Of a DNA stretch of 64,000 nt, positions 1-9,175 are shown one piece after another. The position numbers were made by a program, and so were the translations under genes. Position 1 is the stretch's first letter; the number at the start of each line of letters is the position of its first letter. The notes under the pieces were generated by a model, which searched no databases, was not told the DNA's origin, and was given only the letters and a program-made list of their open reading frames with translations. Source of the DNA: JACDEA01 sp963742585 (GTDB lineage Bacteria; Actinomycetota; Acidimicrobiia; Acidimicrobiales; JACDEA01); the NCBI GenBank assembly GCA_963742585.1, contig CAVUMI010000009.1, positions 1,302,001-1,366,000 on the forward strand, read 5' to 3'.

Positions 1-1059
1 AGAAAGCTCGGTTGAGGGCGCGTCGCTGAACACGTCGAGCAGCGTCGCCTCGTCCAACTCGGCGACCGCCTCGGTGAACAACACTTCGGCGGCCCGCTGC
101 GCGCGATCGGCCTCCGCCGCGCCATGAACCATCGCGGTGAGCTCCCACGCCAGCGCCCGTTGCGCCTCGCGCCGCTCAGGATGCTCCGCGGTGGCTTCGT
201 CCAGCGCCTCGATCTGCTCGCGCGTGAGGAAGGTGAACCAGCGCAGCCGCATGCCGACGTCGGTGTCGTCGGTGCGCACCCAGTACTGGAAGAACTGGTA
301 GGGGCTCGTGCGATTGGGGTCGAGCCACACTTGCGTGCGGGTGTCGGTCTTGCCCATCTTGGAGCCGTCGTCGTAGGTGAGCAGCGGCCACGTGAGGCCG
401 TAGGCCGAGGCGCCACGGAGCCGGCGAATGAGGTCGATCCCCTCGGTGATGTTGCCCCACTGGTCGCTGCCCCCGATCTGCAGACGGCAGTTGTGCTCGT
501 CGAAGAGATGCAGGTAGTCGTAGGCCTGCAACAGCATGTAGGTGAACTCGGTGTAGGAGATGCCCTGCTCGCGCGCCTCGAGGCGGTTGCGCACCGAGTC
601 CTTGCGAATCATCTCGTTGACGCTGAAGTGTTTGCCGACATCGCGCAGGAACTCGGTAAGGGTCAGCTTCCGTAACCACTGGCCATTGTCGGTGACGATC
701 GGCGCCAACGTGTTGCTGGCGTCGTCGACGTCGAGGAGCGCCTCGACCTGAGCCCGGATGCCGCGAACGTTTGCCTCGATGTCGGCTTCGCTCAGGAGCT
801 GACGCTCTTCGGATCGGAAGCTCGGGTCACCGATCATCCCCGTAGCGCTGCCGATGAGGGGCACGATCTGGTGGCCGGCCAGCTGCAGCCGCCGCAAGGT
901 CAGGACGCCGATCAGGTGACCTGGGTGCATGCTCGGCCCGGTGGGGTCGATGCCGCAATAGACGGTGAGGAAGTCGTCTTTGAGCAACCGGCCAACGTCC
1001 GGGTCGGTGACCTGACTGACCAGGCCCCGCCACTGAAGGTCTTCCCACACGTCTGACAT
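1..1059 (-). CDS. tyrS: Tyrosyl-tRNA synthetase (partial, 3' end outside window)
   Basis: Class I aminoacyl-tRNA synthetase that charges tRNA-Tyr in the cytoplasm. The start is ATG at 1059; 353 codons are present and the frame runs off the left edge, so the C-terminal S4-like RNA-binding domain is mostly missing. The HIGH-type signature reads HPGH after GIDPTGPSM (around residues 36-49), and the KMSKS-type loop is KMGKT. The tyrosine-site segments QAYDYLHL and GGSDQWGNI are intact. It is divergent from the glycosylase gene with only a few dozen bases between starts. Identification is firm; only the missing end limits it. Confidence 0.95.
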   Translation of the reverse strand, partial: MSDVWEDLQWRGLVSQVTDPDVGRLLKDDFLTVYCGIDPTGPSMHPGHLIGVLTLRRLQLAGHQIVPLIGSATGMIGDPSFRSEERQLLSEADIEANVRGIRAQVEALLDVDDASNTLAPIVTDNGQWLRKLTLTEFLRDVGKHFSVNEMIRKDSVRNRLEAREQGISYTEFTYMLLQAYDYLHLFDEHNCRLQIGGSDQWGNITEGIDLIRRLRGASAYGLTWPLLTYDDGSKMGKTDTRTQVWLDPNRTSPYQFFQYWVRTDDTDVGMRLRWFTFLTREQIEALDEATAEHPERREAQRALAWELTAMVHGAAEADRAQRAAEVLFTEAVAELDEATLLDVFSDAPSTELS

Positions 1060-1085
1060 CCATGCCAGCCTGCCATGGCCCAGCC

Positions 1086-2000
1086 ATGATGAGGCCAATG
1101 CTTTTCCGGAGGTTCCGACCGGTCCACCCGACCCACCTCGGCCTGACGTTGGGGCCGCTGGCCCGGGGCCGGATCGATCCGACGATGCGGTTCGCTCCCG
1201 ACGGTGTGTGGCGGGCAACGCGGACGTCTGACGGTCCGGCCGCGACCCGGTTCACCGCCTCCGGCGGCGAGATCACGGTGAGCGCCTGGGGTCCGGGTGC
1301 GGCGTGGGCCCTCGACGCCGCACCCACGCTGCTGGGCGCCGGCGATGACGACGCCAGCTTCGTTGCCCACCACCCGCTCGTCGCCGAGGCCCACCGCCGG
1401 CATTACGGCCTGCGTATCGCCCGATCGCAGGCGGTCATGGAAGCGCTGGTTCCGACCGTTCTCGAGCAGAAGGTGGTCGGGAAGGCGGCCAAGCGGTCCT
1501 GGGCCGCGCTGGTCCGGCGCTACAGCGAGCCCGCACCCGGGCCGCTGGGCAAGAGCCTCTGGCTACCGCCGAGCCCGGAGCGGCTGGCCGGCCTCTCCGC
1601 CGCGGCCTTCCATCACCTGAACGTCGAGCGCAAGCGGGCCGACACCATCCGCCTGTCCTGTCGCCACGCCCGCAGTCTCGAGCAGGCGGCCGTGCTGAAC
1701 GCGGATGAGGCCCGGGCGCGAGTCACCACGCTGCCGGGCTTGGGCGACTGGACCTACGCGCAGGTTGCGCTGGTCGCGCTGGGTGACGCCGATGCGGTTC
1801 CCGTGGGCGACTACCACTTCAAGAACTTCGTCTCCTGGAACCTCAGTGGGCGGCCGCGCGGCAGCGACGACGAGATGCTCGAACTGCTCGAGCCCTACCG
1901 CGGCCACCGCGGTAGGGCGCTCCGGCTCATTCTGTTGGGCGGCGACGCGCCGCCCCGCTACGGACCTCGGCTCGCCGTGCAGTCGATCGCAACGATCTAG
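1086..2000 (+). CDS. DNA-3-methyladenine glycosylase II-like (AlkA/HhH-GPD family)
   Basis: Predicted base-excision repair glycosylase that removes alkylated purines. The C-terminal half carries the helix-hairpin-helix and GPD loop (LPGLGDWTYAQVALVALG), followed by PVGDYHF, where the Asp is the expected catalytic residue. The central segment VLEQKVVGKAAKRSW matches the substrate-side helix of the family. Homologues usually begin near LFRRFRP, so I prefer ATG 1086 (or 1098) over the ATG at 1062. The 3' end overlaps the convergent S15-hydrolase gene by 74 bases, an unusually long tail-to-tail overlap. Confidence 0.85.
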   Translation: MMRPMLFRRFRPVHPTHLGLTLGPLARGRIDPTMRFAPDGVWRATRTSDGPAATRFTASGGEITVSAWGPGAAWALDAAPTLLGAGDDDASFVAHHPLVAEAHRRHYGLRIARSQAVMEALVPTVLEQKVVGKAAKRSWAALVRRYSEPAPGPLGKSLWLPPSPERLAGLSAAAFHHLNVERKRADTIRLSCRHARSLEQAAVLNADEARARVTTLPGLGDWTYAQVALVALGDADAVPVGDYHFKNFVSWNLSGRPRGSDDEMLELLEPYRGHRGRALRLILLGGDAPPRYGPRLAVQSIATI

Positions 2001-3807
2001 CCGCGGTTAGGAGCAGGAGCGCACCCAGCAGCGGTAGTTCGGTGCCCGCGCCAGTCGCGGGCAGGATCGGTCGACCGGCCGGCTTCGGCGCGGCAGCCAC
2101 GGCGCCCGCCGCGCTCACGCGGGTCAGCGGAGGCGGCAGCGCGAAGGTGACCGTCGCGCCCGCGATCCTGGTGGCGGCGAGCTTGATCGTCTCGAACTCG
2201 AAGTAGTCCTTCATGCGCGCCGTCGGGACACCATCGAGGAATGTGGCGCGGTCCGCGGTCAGGGCCGGCAGCCCCAGCCGGGCCGAACGGACGGTGACCG
2301 TGCCCAGCGTCGGGATGTGTGTCCACGCGTCGACATTGGACCCGGACAACAGCAAAGCCAGCCGGTGCCCGGCCTCCAGCGGCCAGTCCTGCCCCAGCAG
2401 CTTCATCGTGCCCTTCTCGGTGCCGGCGCGCAGCAATTTGGCGTAGCGACTCATCAGGGTTGCGGTGCCATCAGGTGCTACGTCGTAAAGGTCGGCGACG
2501 AGGTTCGACCGGGGCGGCCCGGCGACGTCGAACTCGACGACCGGCTCGCCGGCCATCCACACACGATGCGGCAACGGCTGCGAGATGCTCCACGCACCTT
2601 CGCCGCCCGCGCCACCTGTGCCGCTGCTAAGCCCGTCGTCCTGGTATGCGCCGGGTCGCAGCGCCGTCCACCACATCTTCACGTCGGCCGGCGGCCACTT
2701 CGTCTCGGCGCGGTACCGCCCGGTCGTGTCCTGCACGACGATCGGAGGATCGACCACCGCGGGCTTGATTCCCTTGAGATGCAGTTCGAGGAAGCGCATG
2801 ACCTCGTCGACGAAACCATCGCGTCCGGTCTTGAGACGACCGTCCTCCTCGCGGTCCCAGCCGCGTACGTGATCGAACTGGCCAAACCACGCGCGGTTGT
2901 TCGAACCGGTAAGCCCGTTCCAGAAGTCCACGAGCCCGTCGGGTTTGGTGTTGGCCTCGAGGAATCCTTGGGTGAGGAACAGCGGTATGCGCGAGCCTGC
3001 GGTCTTGCGCCGCAATTCCCGGTCGAGCCAGTACGGCGAGTTGGGGTTGTCGTTCTGCTGCGCCAAAAGGTTGGGAACATCACACACCGGGTTGGGCGCG
3101 CTCCTGATCGTGTACGTGGGGTCCTTGATCAGGGGTCCGGGGAGCGACTGGATCCCCTGATAGAGCGCCGGCGTGCCGATCGAGTTGGGACGGCGGACAC
3201 CGTCGCTGTAGAGGTACGAGGACATGTAATAGAGCGGCTCCATGGCCACGACCGCGGCCAGGCCGCGCGGTGCGGTGGCCATGCCGAGCAGGCCAGTGAC
3301 ACCGTCGTAGGACTTCCCGAACAGGGCGACCTTGCCGGTCGACCACGCCTGAGCAGCCGCCCATTCGACGGCCGCATGGGTTGCCCCTTGCTCGGTGGGA
3401 CCGCCCCAGTCGGTACACCCGCCCGAACCACCGAAGCCGGGCAGGTCGACCATGACAAAGGTGTAGCCACGCTGCAACAACTTCGAGAGATTCAGAAAGT
3501 CGTAGAACCGTTCGCTCGGGCCTTCGGCCGTTGCTTCGTAGCTCTCGGGCGAAGTGGGACTCGTGGCCGCGTGGTTGAAGTACGGCCCGATCGAGAGGAC
3601 GACGGGCGTTTTGGTCCCCGCGGGAAGGTTCGCCGGCCGGAGCACGTCGGCGTGGAGGGTGACCGTGCCGCCAATGGCGCCGATGGTGGTCTCGGTCCAC
3701 ACGCCGTCGCCGCGCGGCGCGGCCTGCGACGCGGACACCGACAGTGCCGCGGTCACGGCCCCAGCCATGACCGCGACGATTACCCGGAATGACCTCGCGC
3801 GCTGCAC
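1927..3807 (-). CDS. Secreted CocE/NonD-type S15 hydrolase with LPATG cell-wall sorting tail
   Basis: Alpha/beta hydrolase of the X-Pro dipeptidyl-peptidase (S15)/CocE family: N-terminal catalytic domain with nucleophile elbow GKSYDG near residue 162, then the C-terminal jelly-roll (PepX_C-like) domain. An N-terminal signal peptide (RARSFR, a hydrophobic run, cleavage near SQAA) indicates export. Near residue 581 there is LPATG, then a hydrophobic stretch and arginines, the layout of a sortase signal; the tail after it is longer than usual. I chose GTG 3807; the frame is open to 3897, but that start would overlap the upstream gene and delay the signal peptide. The substrate is unknown (esters or proline peptides are family options). 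Confidence 0.8.
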   Translation of the reverse strand: MQRARSFRVIVAVMAGAVTAALSVSASQAAPRGDGVWTETTIGAIGGTVTLHADVLRPANLPAGTKTPVVLSIGPYFNHAATSPTSPESYEATAEGPSERFYDFLNLSKLLQRGYTFVMVDLPGFGGSGGCTDWGGPTEQGATHAAVEWAAAQAWSTGKVALFGKSYDGVTGLLGMATAPRGLAAVVAMEPLYYMSSYLYSDGVRRPNSIGTPALYQGIQSLPGPLIKDPTYTIRSAPNPVCDVPNLLAQQNDNPNSPYWLDRELRRKTAGSRIPLFLTQGFLEANTKPDGLVDFWNGLTGSNNRAWFGQFDHVRGWDREEDGRLKTGRDGFVDEVMRFLELHLKGIKPAVVDPPIVVQDTTGRYRAETKWPPADVKMWWTALRPGAYQDDGLSSGTGGAGGEGAWSISQPLPHRVWMAGEPVVEFDVAGPPRSNLVADLYDVAPDGTATLMSRYAKLLRAGTEKGTMKLLGQDWPLEAGHRLALLLSGSNVDAWTHIPTLGTVTVRSARLGLPALTADRATFLDGVPTARMKDYFEFETIKLAATRIAGATVTFALPPPLTRVSAAGAVAAAPKPAGRPILPATGAGTELPLLGALLLLTAARSLRSTARRAEVRSGAARRRPTE

Positions 3808-3841
3808 CCTCCCAGGTTCGCCCTGGGTGGGTCGTCCACCT

Positions 3842-4306
3842 TTAGGACCGTCTGAGAAGTACGTCTTTCGGACCGGCCTTCTTGTAGATGCCGTCACGGG
3901 TCCGGACCAGGTGTTTGGTCATCACCAACTCACGGCGTAGCGTCGCCACGTCGTCGTGGAAATGCCGCAGCACGGCGTTGACTTCGGCCTCCTTGTAGGT
4001 GCGCTCCCAGTCGAACGCGTTCGCCAGCTTGGCAAGCACGAGGTCGCGCTTCTTGCGGGGGGCGGGCAGGGCCTTTAACCGGCCGTCACGCTCGAAGAAC
4101 GGTGCGGTTCCGTCGCGGTTCGCGACGCGCTGGTTCGAGTGGTCCTCGAGCCATGCTTCGAGCTGCTTACGTTCGATGCGCCAGTCGCGGCCGATGCGAT
4201 ACCCCGGGATCTCACCCGACTGCAGCTTGCGCTGGACGACCTGCACGTTCATGCGCAGCAGATCGGCCACCTCGGCGGCGGTGTAGAGGTGGAGTTCTCC
4301 GGACAT
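3842..4306 (-). CDS. Excisionase-type HTH + DUF2087 protein
   Basis: 154-residue protein. The N-terminus (TAAEVADLLRMNVQVVQRKL) is a MerR/excisionase-like DNA-binding helix-turn-helix. The C-terminal half has the DUF2087 pattern: a basic ALPAPRKKRD segment, FDWERTYKEAEVNAVL, and an RRELV...R.GIYKK ending. It is likely a small transcription regulator, with DUF2087 of unknown function. No integrase or other mobile gene lies nearby, so the excisionase-like fold should not be read as a prophage remnant. A TANNNT box sits 6 bases before the ATG, and the gene is divergent from the acyl-CoA synthetase. Confidence 0.8.
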   Translation of the reverse strand: MSGELHLYTAAEVADLLRMNVQVVQRKLQSGEIPGYRIGRDWRIERKQLEAWLEDHSNQRVANRDGTAPFFERDGRLKALPAPRKKRDLVLAKLANAFDWERTYKEAEVNAVLRHFHDDVATLRRELVMTKHLVRTRDGIYKKAGPKDVLLRRS

Positions 4307-4312
4307 GGACGT

Positions 4313-4318
4313 ACTTTA
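4313..4318 (-). promoter_or_regulatory. Probable -10 box (leaderless) of the HTH-DUF2087 gene
   Basis: On the minus strand the hexamer TAAAGT lies 6 bases before the ATG at 4306. This is the spacing expected if transcription starts at or beside the start codon. No convincing -35 was found and there is no Shine-Dalgarno sequence. Confidence 0.45.
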
Positions 4319-4349
4319 CCGGACTGTGCCGTATAGCTTCGGGCTCGTT

Positions 4350-4355
4350 TAGGCT
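4350..4355 (+). promoter_or_regulatory. Probable -10 box (leaderless) of the acyl-CoA synthetase gene
   Basis: TAGGCT lies 9 bases before the ATG at 4365, with no Shine-Dalgarno sequence between. This is compatible with a leaderless transcript. Confidence 0.4.
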
Positions 4356-4364
4356 GCGCGCCCG

Positions 4365-5924
4365 ATGTACGTCGCCACCCACGCCAAGAACACGCCCGAC
4401 AAAGCCGCCTACATCATGGGCGGGTCCGGCCAGACCGTGACCTACCGCGAGCTGAATGACCGGTCGAACCAGCTGGCCCAGTTGCTCTACGAGCGAGGCC
4501 TTCGTCCCGGCGATGCCTTGGCCATCTGCATGGAGAACCATTCGCGGTTTTTCGAGGCAACCTGGGCCGGGCAACGCTCGGGGCTCTACTACACCGCGGC
4601 CAGCTCCCGGCTCACGACCGAGGAGCTCGACTACATCCTCAACGACTGCGGCGCTCAGGCGCTCGTCACGTCGAAGCACAAGGCCGATGACGTCGCCGAG
4701 CTCATTACGCCCACCGACCGCATTGCCAACGTCCACACCCGCCTGATGGTCGGCGGCACCATCGACGGTGTCGAGGCCTACGAGGACGTCGTGAGTCGGT
4801 ACCCCACCGAGCCGATTGCCGACGAGCGTGAGGGCACTGACATGCTTTACTCGTCGGGCACCACCGGCCGCCCCAAGGGCATCAAGGTTCCGTTGAGTGG
4901 CGCACAGCCCGGCGACAGCCCAACCGGCGTGGAGTTCCTGGCCAAGATGCTCTGGGGCGCCACCGAGGAGTCGATCTACCTCTCCCCTGCGCCGCTCTAC
5001 CACTCGGCGCCGTTGCGATTCACCATGGCGATGCAACGCATCGGCGGCACGGTCGTCGTCATGGAGCATTTCGACCCGATCGAAATGCTGCGGCTGATCG
5101 AGCGCTACAAGGTCACGCACCTTCAGGTCGTCCCGACGATGTTTGTGCGGCTGCTCAAGGTGGCCGAGGCGGAGCGAACCCAGTTCGACCTCTCGTCGCT
5201 CCAGTCCGTCATCCACGCCGCGGCACCGTGCCCGGTCCCGGTCAAGCAGCAGATGATCGACTGGTGGGGTCCGGTGATCTACGAGTACTACGCCGGGACC
5301 GAGGGCAACGGCTTCGTGCACTGCACGTCGGAGGAGTGGCTGGCTCATCCCGGCACGGTCGGCAAGTCCATTCTCGGGACGATTCACATCTGCGAGGAGG
5401 ACGGCACCGAGCAACCCGCCGGCGAGCCCGGCACGATCTACTTCGAGAGCGCGACGGCCTTCGAGTACCACAACGACTCGGAGAAAACGAAGAGCTCACG
5501 CCATCCGGATCACTCCGACTGGTCGACGCTCGGCGACGTCGGCTACCTCGACGACGACGGCTTCCTCTACCTCACCGACCGCAAGGCGTTCATGATCATC
5601 AGCGGCGGCGTGAACATCTACCCGCAGGAAGCCGAGAACCTGCTGGTCACTCACCCGAAGGTGATGGACGTCGCCGTGTTCGGCGTGCCCAACGAGGACT
5701 TCGGCGAAGAGGTCAAGGCCGTTGTACAGCCCATCGACATGGCCGACGCCGGACCGGACCTCGAACGTGAACTCATCGCCTACTGCCGTGAACACCTTGC
5801 CGACGTCAAGTGCCCGCGCAGCATCGACTTTCGCCCCGAACTCCCCCGCCATCCCACCGGCAAGCTCTACAAACGCCTACTCAAAGACGAGTACTGGGCC
5901 GGCCACAACACCCGCATCATCTAA
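4365..5924 (+). CDS. Acyl-CoA synthetase (AMP-forming, FadD family)
   Basis: 519-residue ANL-superfamily ligase that would activate a carboxylate via acyl-adenylate to its CoA thioester. The P-loop-like A3 motif reads YSSGTTGRPKG; A5 is YYAGTEGNG; the A7/A8 hinge is GDVGYLDDDGF then TDRKAFMIISGG; the A10 lysine is in PTGKLYKR. The length is full. The chain-length or ring specificity cannot be read from sequence; the family includes fatty-acid, bile-acid and steroid-side-chain ligases. Its stop overlaps the convergent SirB1-like gene by 4 bases. Confidence 0.9.
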   Translation: MYVATHAKNTPDKAAYIMGGSGQTVTYRELNDRSNQLAQLLYERGLRPGDALAICMENHSRFFEATWAGQRSGLYYTAASSRLTTEELDYILNDCGAQALVTSKHKADDVAELITPTDRIANVHTRLMVGGTIDGVEAYEDVVSRYPTEPIADEREGTDMLYSSGTTGRPKGIKVPLSGAQPGDSPTGVEFLAKMLWGATEESIYLSPAPLYHSAPLRFTMAMQRIGGTVVVMEHFDPIEMLRLIERYKVTHLQVVPTMFVRLLKVAEAERTQFDLSSLQSVIHAAAPCPVPVKQQMIDWWGPVIYEYYAGTEGNGFVHCTSEEWLAHPGTVGKSILGTIHICEEDGTEQPAGEPGTIYFESATAFEYHNDSEKTKSSRHPDHSDWSTLGDVGYLDDDGFLYLTDRKAFMIISGGVNIYPQEAENLLVTHPKVMDVAVFGVPNEDFGEEVKAVVQPIDMADAGPDLERELIAYCREHLADVKCPRSIDFRPELPRHPTGKLYKRLLKDEYWAGHNTRII

Positions 5925-6562
5925 TTCAGGCGAGCCTGCGCGCGGGTGAGCTCGTAGCCGGCGGACACGGCGGCGCCGGGGAGGAGCGTGCGGAGGCGTA
6001 GCACCCAGATGAGGTTGGCCAGGTCGCCCGAGGACGTGTAGATCGTCCGGAGGTTCCCCAACATACGGGCCACGATGCCGACCGGTTCGGCCAACGGTGC
6101 GGTGGCGGCAGCAGCGTCGTCGACCTCGACGCCACCATCGAACGGGTCGAGGATCGCGCCGTCGGCCTGATTGCGAACCAGGAAGTGGGACGGCGCGTTG
6201 ATGCCTCGTATCGGCACGCCGGCGCGCCGGCCCACCTCAATCATGACGACGGCCAGCGAGATCGGGATGCCGAGCCCGGTGTCGAGGACGCGATTGATGA
6301 ACGAGTTGTCCGGCGCGTAGTAGTCGTCGCGATTGCCACGCAGTCCGACTTCGCCGAACAAGACCCGGCACAGGTTCTGGCGGGACGGTGACGCGACGCG
6401 GGCGGCCAGATCATCGAGCCGAGCAAGCTCTTCGTCGATGTCGAGGCTCGGCCACGCGTGGGCGGCGATCGCCAGCGAGATCCGGTCGAGTGGCAGCTCG
6501 CGCCGCACGACGAGGTCGGCGAACGTCTCGGTCGGATCCACTGCGCAAACGTAGGCTGGCAA
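5921..6562 (-). CDS. SirB1-family transglutaminase-like protein
   Basis: 213-residue protein matching the SirB1/transglutaminase-like N-terminal domain family: NLCRVLFGEVGLRGNRDDYY, then NSFINRVLDTGLGIPISLAV and GINAPSHFLVR. The usual tetratricopeptide tail of longer homologues is reduced to a short helical end. No catalytic cysteine is evident where a true transglutaminase would have one, so an enzymatic role is doubtful. It is divergent from the gamma-glutamyltransferase gene with a gap of 4 bases. Confidence 0.75.
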   Translation of the reverse strand: MPAYVCAVDPTETFADLVVRRELPLDRISLAIAAHAWPSLDIDEELARLDDLAARVASPSRQNLCRVLFGEVGLRGNRDDYYAPDNSFINRVLDTGLGIPISLAVVMIEVGRRAGVPIRGINAPSHFLVRNQADGAILDPFDGGVEVDDAAAATAPLAEPVGIVARMLGNLRTIYTSSGDLANLIWVLRLRTLLPGAAVSAGYELTRAQARLN

Positions 6563-6566
6563 GTCG

Positions 6567-8151
6567 ATGCCCGCCCTCGCGCCGTTTGTGACGCGCTACG
6601 CGCCGACCGGCATGGTGTGCTCGGTCGACCACCTCGCGTCCGAGGCGGGGATCGCCATGCTTCGCGCCGGCGGGAGCGCCGCCGACGCGGCCATTGCCGC
6701 CAATGCGGTTCTGGCGGTGACGTCGCAACACATGTGCGGCATGGGGGGTGACCTGTTCGCCTTGGTGCACCAGCCCGGGCGACGATGCGCCGGCCGCCCT
6801 GAACGCCTCTGGACGCGCCGGCTCGGGCGCCGATCCCGATCGGCTGCGGGCCGAAGGCCACCGCGTCATGCCCGCCGTCGATGGACATCAGGGCCGTCCC
6901 GGTCCCGGGATGTGTCGACGGCTGGATCACGCTGCACGAGCGCTTCGGCCGGCTTCCCCTCGCCGACGTGCTCGAGCCAGCCCGCCGTTACGCGGAAGAC
7001 GGGTTCCCGCCCTCACCCACGCTGGCCGCATCCGCGACCCTCGTCGCCCAGCTGAAAGACGCCGACGACTACCGAGACATCGGTTCGCTCGTCCGGCGGC
7101 CCGGCGTCGCCCGGGCGCTTAGCGACATCGCGACAGGCGGACGGAACGCCTTCTACGAAGGCGAGTTCGGCGACGGGCTCCTGTCGCTCGGGACTGGGCG
7201 AGTACTCCGCCGACGACCTGGCCCGGTCCAATGCCGATTGGGTCGCGCCGCTGCGCGCCGAGGCGTGGGGTCGCGTGCTGTGGACGATCCCGCCCAACTC
7301 GCAGGGCTACCTCACGCTCGCTGCGGCGTGGATCGCAGCCGGGCTCGAAACTGCCCGACGACCCGGACGACCCGACGTGGGCGCACCTGCTGATCGAGGC
7401 GGCGCGCCAGGCCGGCGTTCGACCGGCTCGACGTGCTGCACGAGGGACGCCGACGGCACCGCGCTGGTCGATCCCGAGCGGCTGGGACCGCGACGTGCGG
7501 CGATCGACGACCGACCGCTGCCGCGCTTGGACGAACCCGCTGTCGGCGAGGGCGGCACGATGTACTTGTGCGCGGTCGACGGCGACCGCATGGGCGTGTC
7601 GCTCATCCAGTCGAACGCGGCTGGTTTCGGCTGCGGCCTCGTCGTGCCCGGCGTCCGGATCTTCCTGCAGAACCGCGGGCCTCGGCTTCTCGCTCGAGCC
7701 CGGCCACCCCGCCGAGTACGGCCCCGGCCGGCGGCCGCCGCACACGCTGTCGCCGGCGCTGGTAACGCACCCCGACGGAACCCTCGACCGGGTCATCGGC
7801 ACGATGGGGGGCGACACCCAGCCCCAGATCTTGTTGCAGCTCCTCGCCCGCCAGCTGCACAACGGTGAGTCACCAGGACGGTCGATCGCCGCTGGCCGCT
7901 GGGCGCTGGCCAACGCCGATGGCGGCGGCGGCTTCGACACGTGGCGAGCCCGCGGGCGGGTCGTCGTCCGCGTCGAAGCCAATGCGCCGGAAGCGTGGGA
8001 CGACGGGCTGCGCGGGCGCGGACACACCGTGCAACGGGGCGGTGCCTTCGACCACGGCTTCGGCCACGCCCACGTGATCGTCAACGAGGGCGACCGCTTG
8101 GGCGGCGCCGCCGACCCACGCGCGCTCGTCAGTGCGGCGGCGGGCTACTAG
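6567..8151 (+). pseudogene. Gamma-glutamyltransferase, broken by about seven frameshifts
   Basis: Gamma-glutamyltranspeptidase-family protein (Ntn hydrolase acting on glutathione and related gamma-glutamyl compounds). Conserved pieces run in order through all three frames: the N-terminal GGSAADAAIAAN and MGGDLFALV, PVPGCVDGW, PPNSQGY, the autocatalytic Thr region GEGGTMYLCAVD with SLIQSN, and C-terminal GTMGGDTQPQ. Every junction I could place (near 6778, 6875, 7190, 7350, 7410, 7446, 7678) needs removal of exactly one base, and no conserved block is missing. I therefore suspect sequencing insertions rather than decay. No signal peptide is seen. It ends overlapping the PHP-gene stop. Confidence 0.8.
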
Positions 8152-9175
8152 CAGCGTGTGACCCCGGTCCAGGCGAGGAGGTCATCCATGGAGCCGGCGT
8201 TGACGATCGATTCGGGCGGAACCTCGCACTCGGCCGCCCGGTCGCACCCAAAGGGCTGCCACTCCAGCTGACCGGGCGCGTGGGCATCAGTGTCGATGCT
8301 GACCTTGCATCCCATCTCCACCGCCAGCCGCAAAAGCCGCTTGGGAGGGTCGAGACGCTCGGGGCGGGAGTTGATCTCGACCGCCTTGTCGAACCTGAGC
8401 GCGGCAGCGAACACCAACTCGGCGTTGAACGTCGACTCCGGCCGGCCCCGCCCGACGACAATGCGGCCGGTGCAGTGGCCGAGGATGTCCATGTGCGGGT
8501 TCGCCGAGCGCGCCGATCATGCGGCGCGTCATCTGATCGCCGTCCATCCGCAGCTTCGAGTGCACGCTGGCCACCACCACGTCGAGTTGCTGGAGTAGTT
8601 CTGGCTCCTGATCAAGAGCGCCGTCCTCGAGGATGTCGACCTCGATGCCGGTAAGGATCCGGAACGGCGCCAGCTCTTCGTTGACCTCGGCCACCACCCT
8701 CAGCTGCTCGCGCAAGCGGTCGGGACTCAGCCCGTTGGCGATGGTGAGCCGTGGTGAGTGATCGGTGAGCGCGATGTAGTCGTGACCCAGATCCTTCGCT
8801 GCCTCGGCCATCGTCTGGATCGGACTGCCGCCGTCGGACCAGTCGGAGTGCGTGTGGCAGTCGCCCTTCAGCAAGGCGCGTATCTCGGCGCCCGGGCCTT
8901 TCTCCGGATCGGGTGCCAAGCGTTCGAGTCGGGCCAGATACGAAGGCGTCTTGCCCTCGAGCGCCTCGACAATGACCCGCTCGGTCTTCTCGCCGACGCC
9001 GTCCAGGTCGCGCAACTTGCCGGCGGTCGCCCGCTCCGCTAAGCTCGTCGTCGGCAAGATCGCGGATCGCGTCGGCCGCGTTGCGGAACGCTCGAACGCG
9101 GTACGTCGGCTCGCGACCGCGCTCGAGCAAATAGCCGATGCGCTCCAGCGCCTCGACTGGGTTGAGCTCGTTCAG
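8148..9175 (-). CDS. PHP phosphoesterase with N-terminal HhH domain (PolX-like without polymerase), two frameshifts
   Basis: Order of parts: an N-terminal DNA-polymerase-beta-type helix-hairpin-helix segment (YRVRAFRNAADAIRDL, then LRDLDGVGEKTERVI), then a PHP metal-dependent phosphoesterase domain with GDCHTHSDWSDGG, ALTDHSP, GIEVDI, ASVHS, EINSRPERLDPP and DTDAH. No polymerase palm lies between them, so this is the short PHP family rather than full PolX. One-base insertions are inferred near 9045 and 8500. The start is unclear: the frame begins with CTG at 9175, overlapping the kinase stop as CTGA where ATGA would be usual; TTG at 9130 is an alternative. Likely a DNA-end or phosphate-ester hydrolase. 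Confidence 0.75.

Noticed and set aside
2317..3792. 491-codon open frame on the plus strand opposite the S15 hydrolase
   Set aside because: Arg/Gly/Val-rich shadow of a well-supported gene; no conserved motif and no ribosome site. Such antisense frames are expected at this GC content.
3842..4306. Excisionase-like HTH as evidence of a prophage or integrative element
   Set aside because: No integrase, attachment repeat or phage gene nearby; the DUF2087 domain shows it is a chromosomal regulator-type protein.
4212..5471. 419-codon minus-strand frame opposite the FadD gene
   Set aside because: It runs through the start of the HTH gene and is antisense to conserved ligase motifs.
6567..8151. Programmed +1 frameshifting as the explanation for multi-frame genes
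   Set aside because: Junctions have no common slippery motif, occur up to seven times per gene and affect unrelated functions; sequencing insertions explain them more simply.
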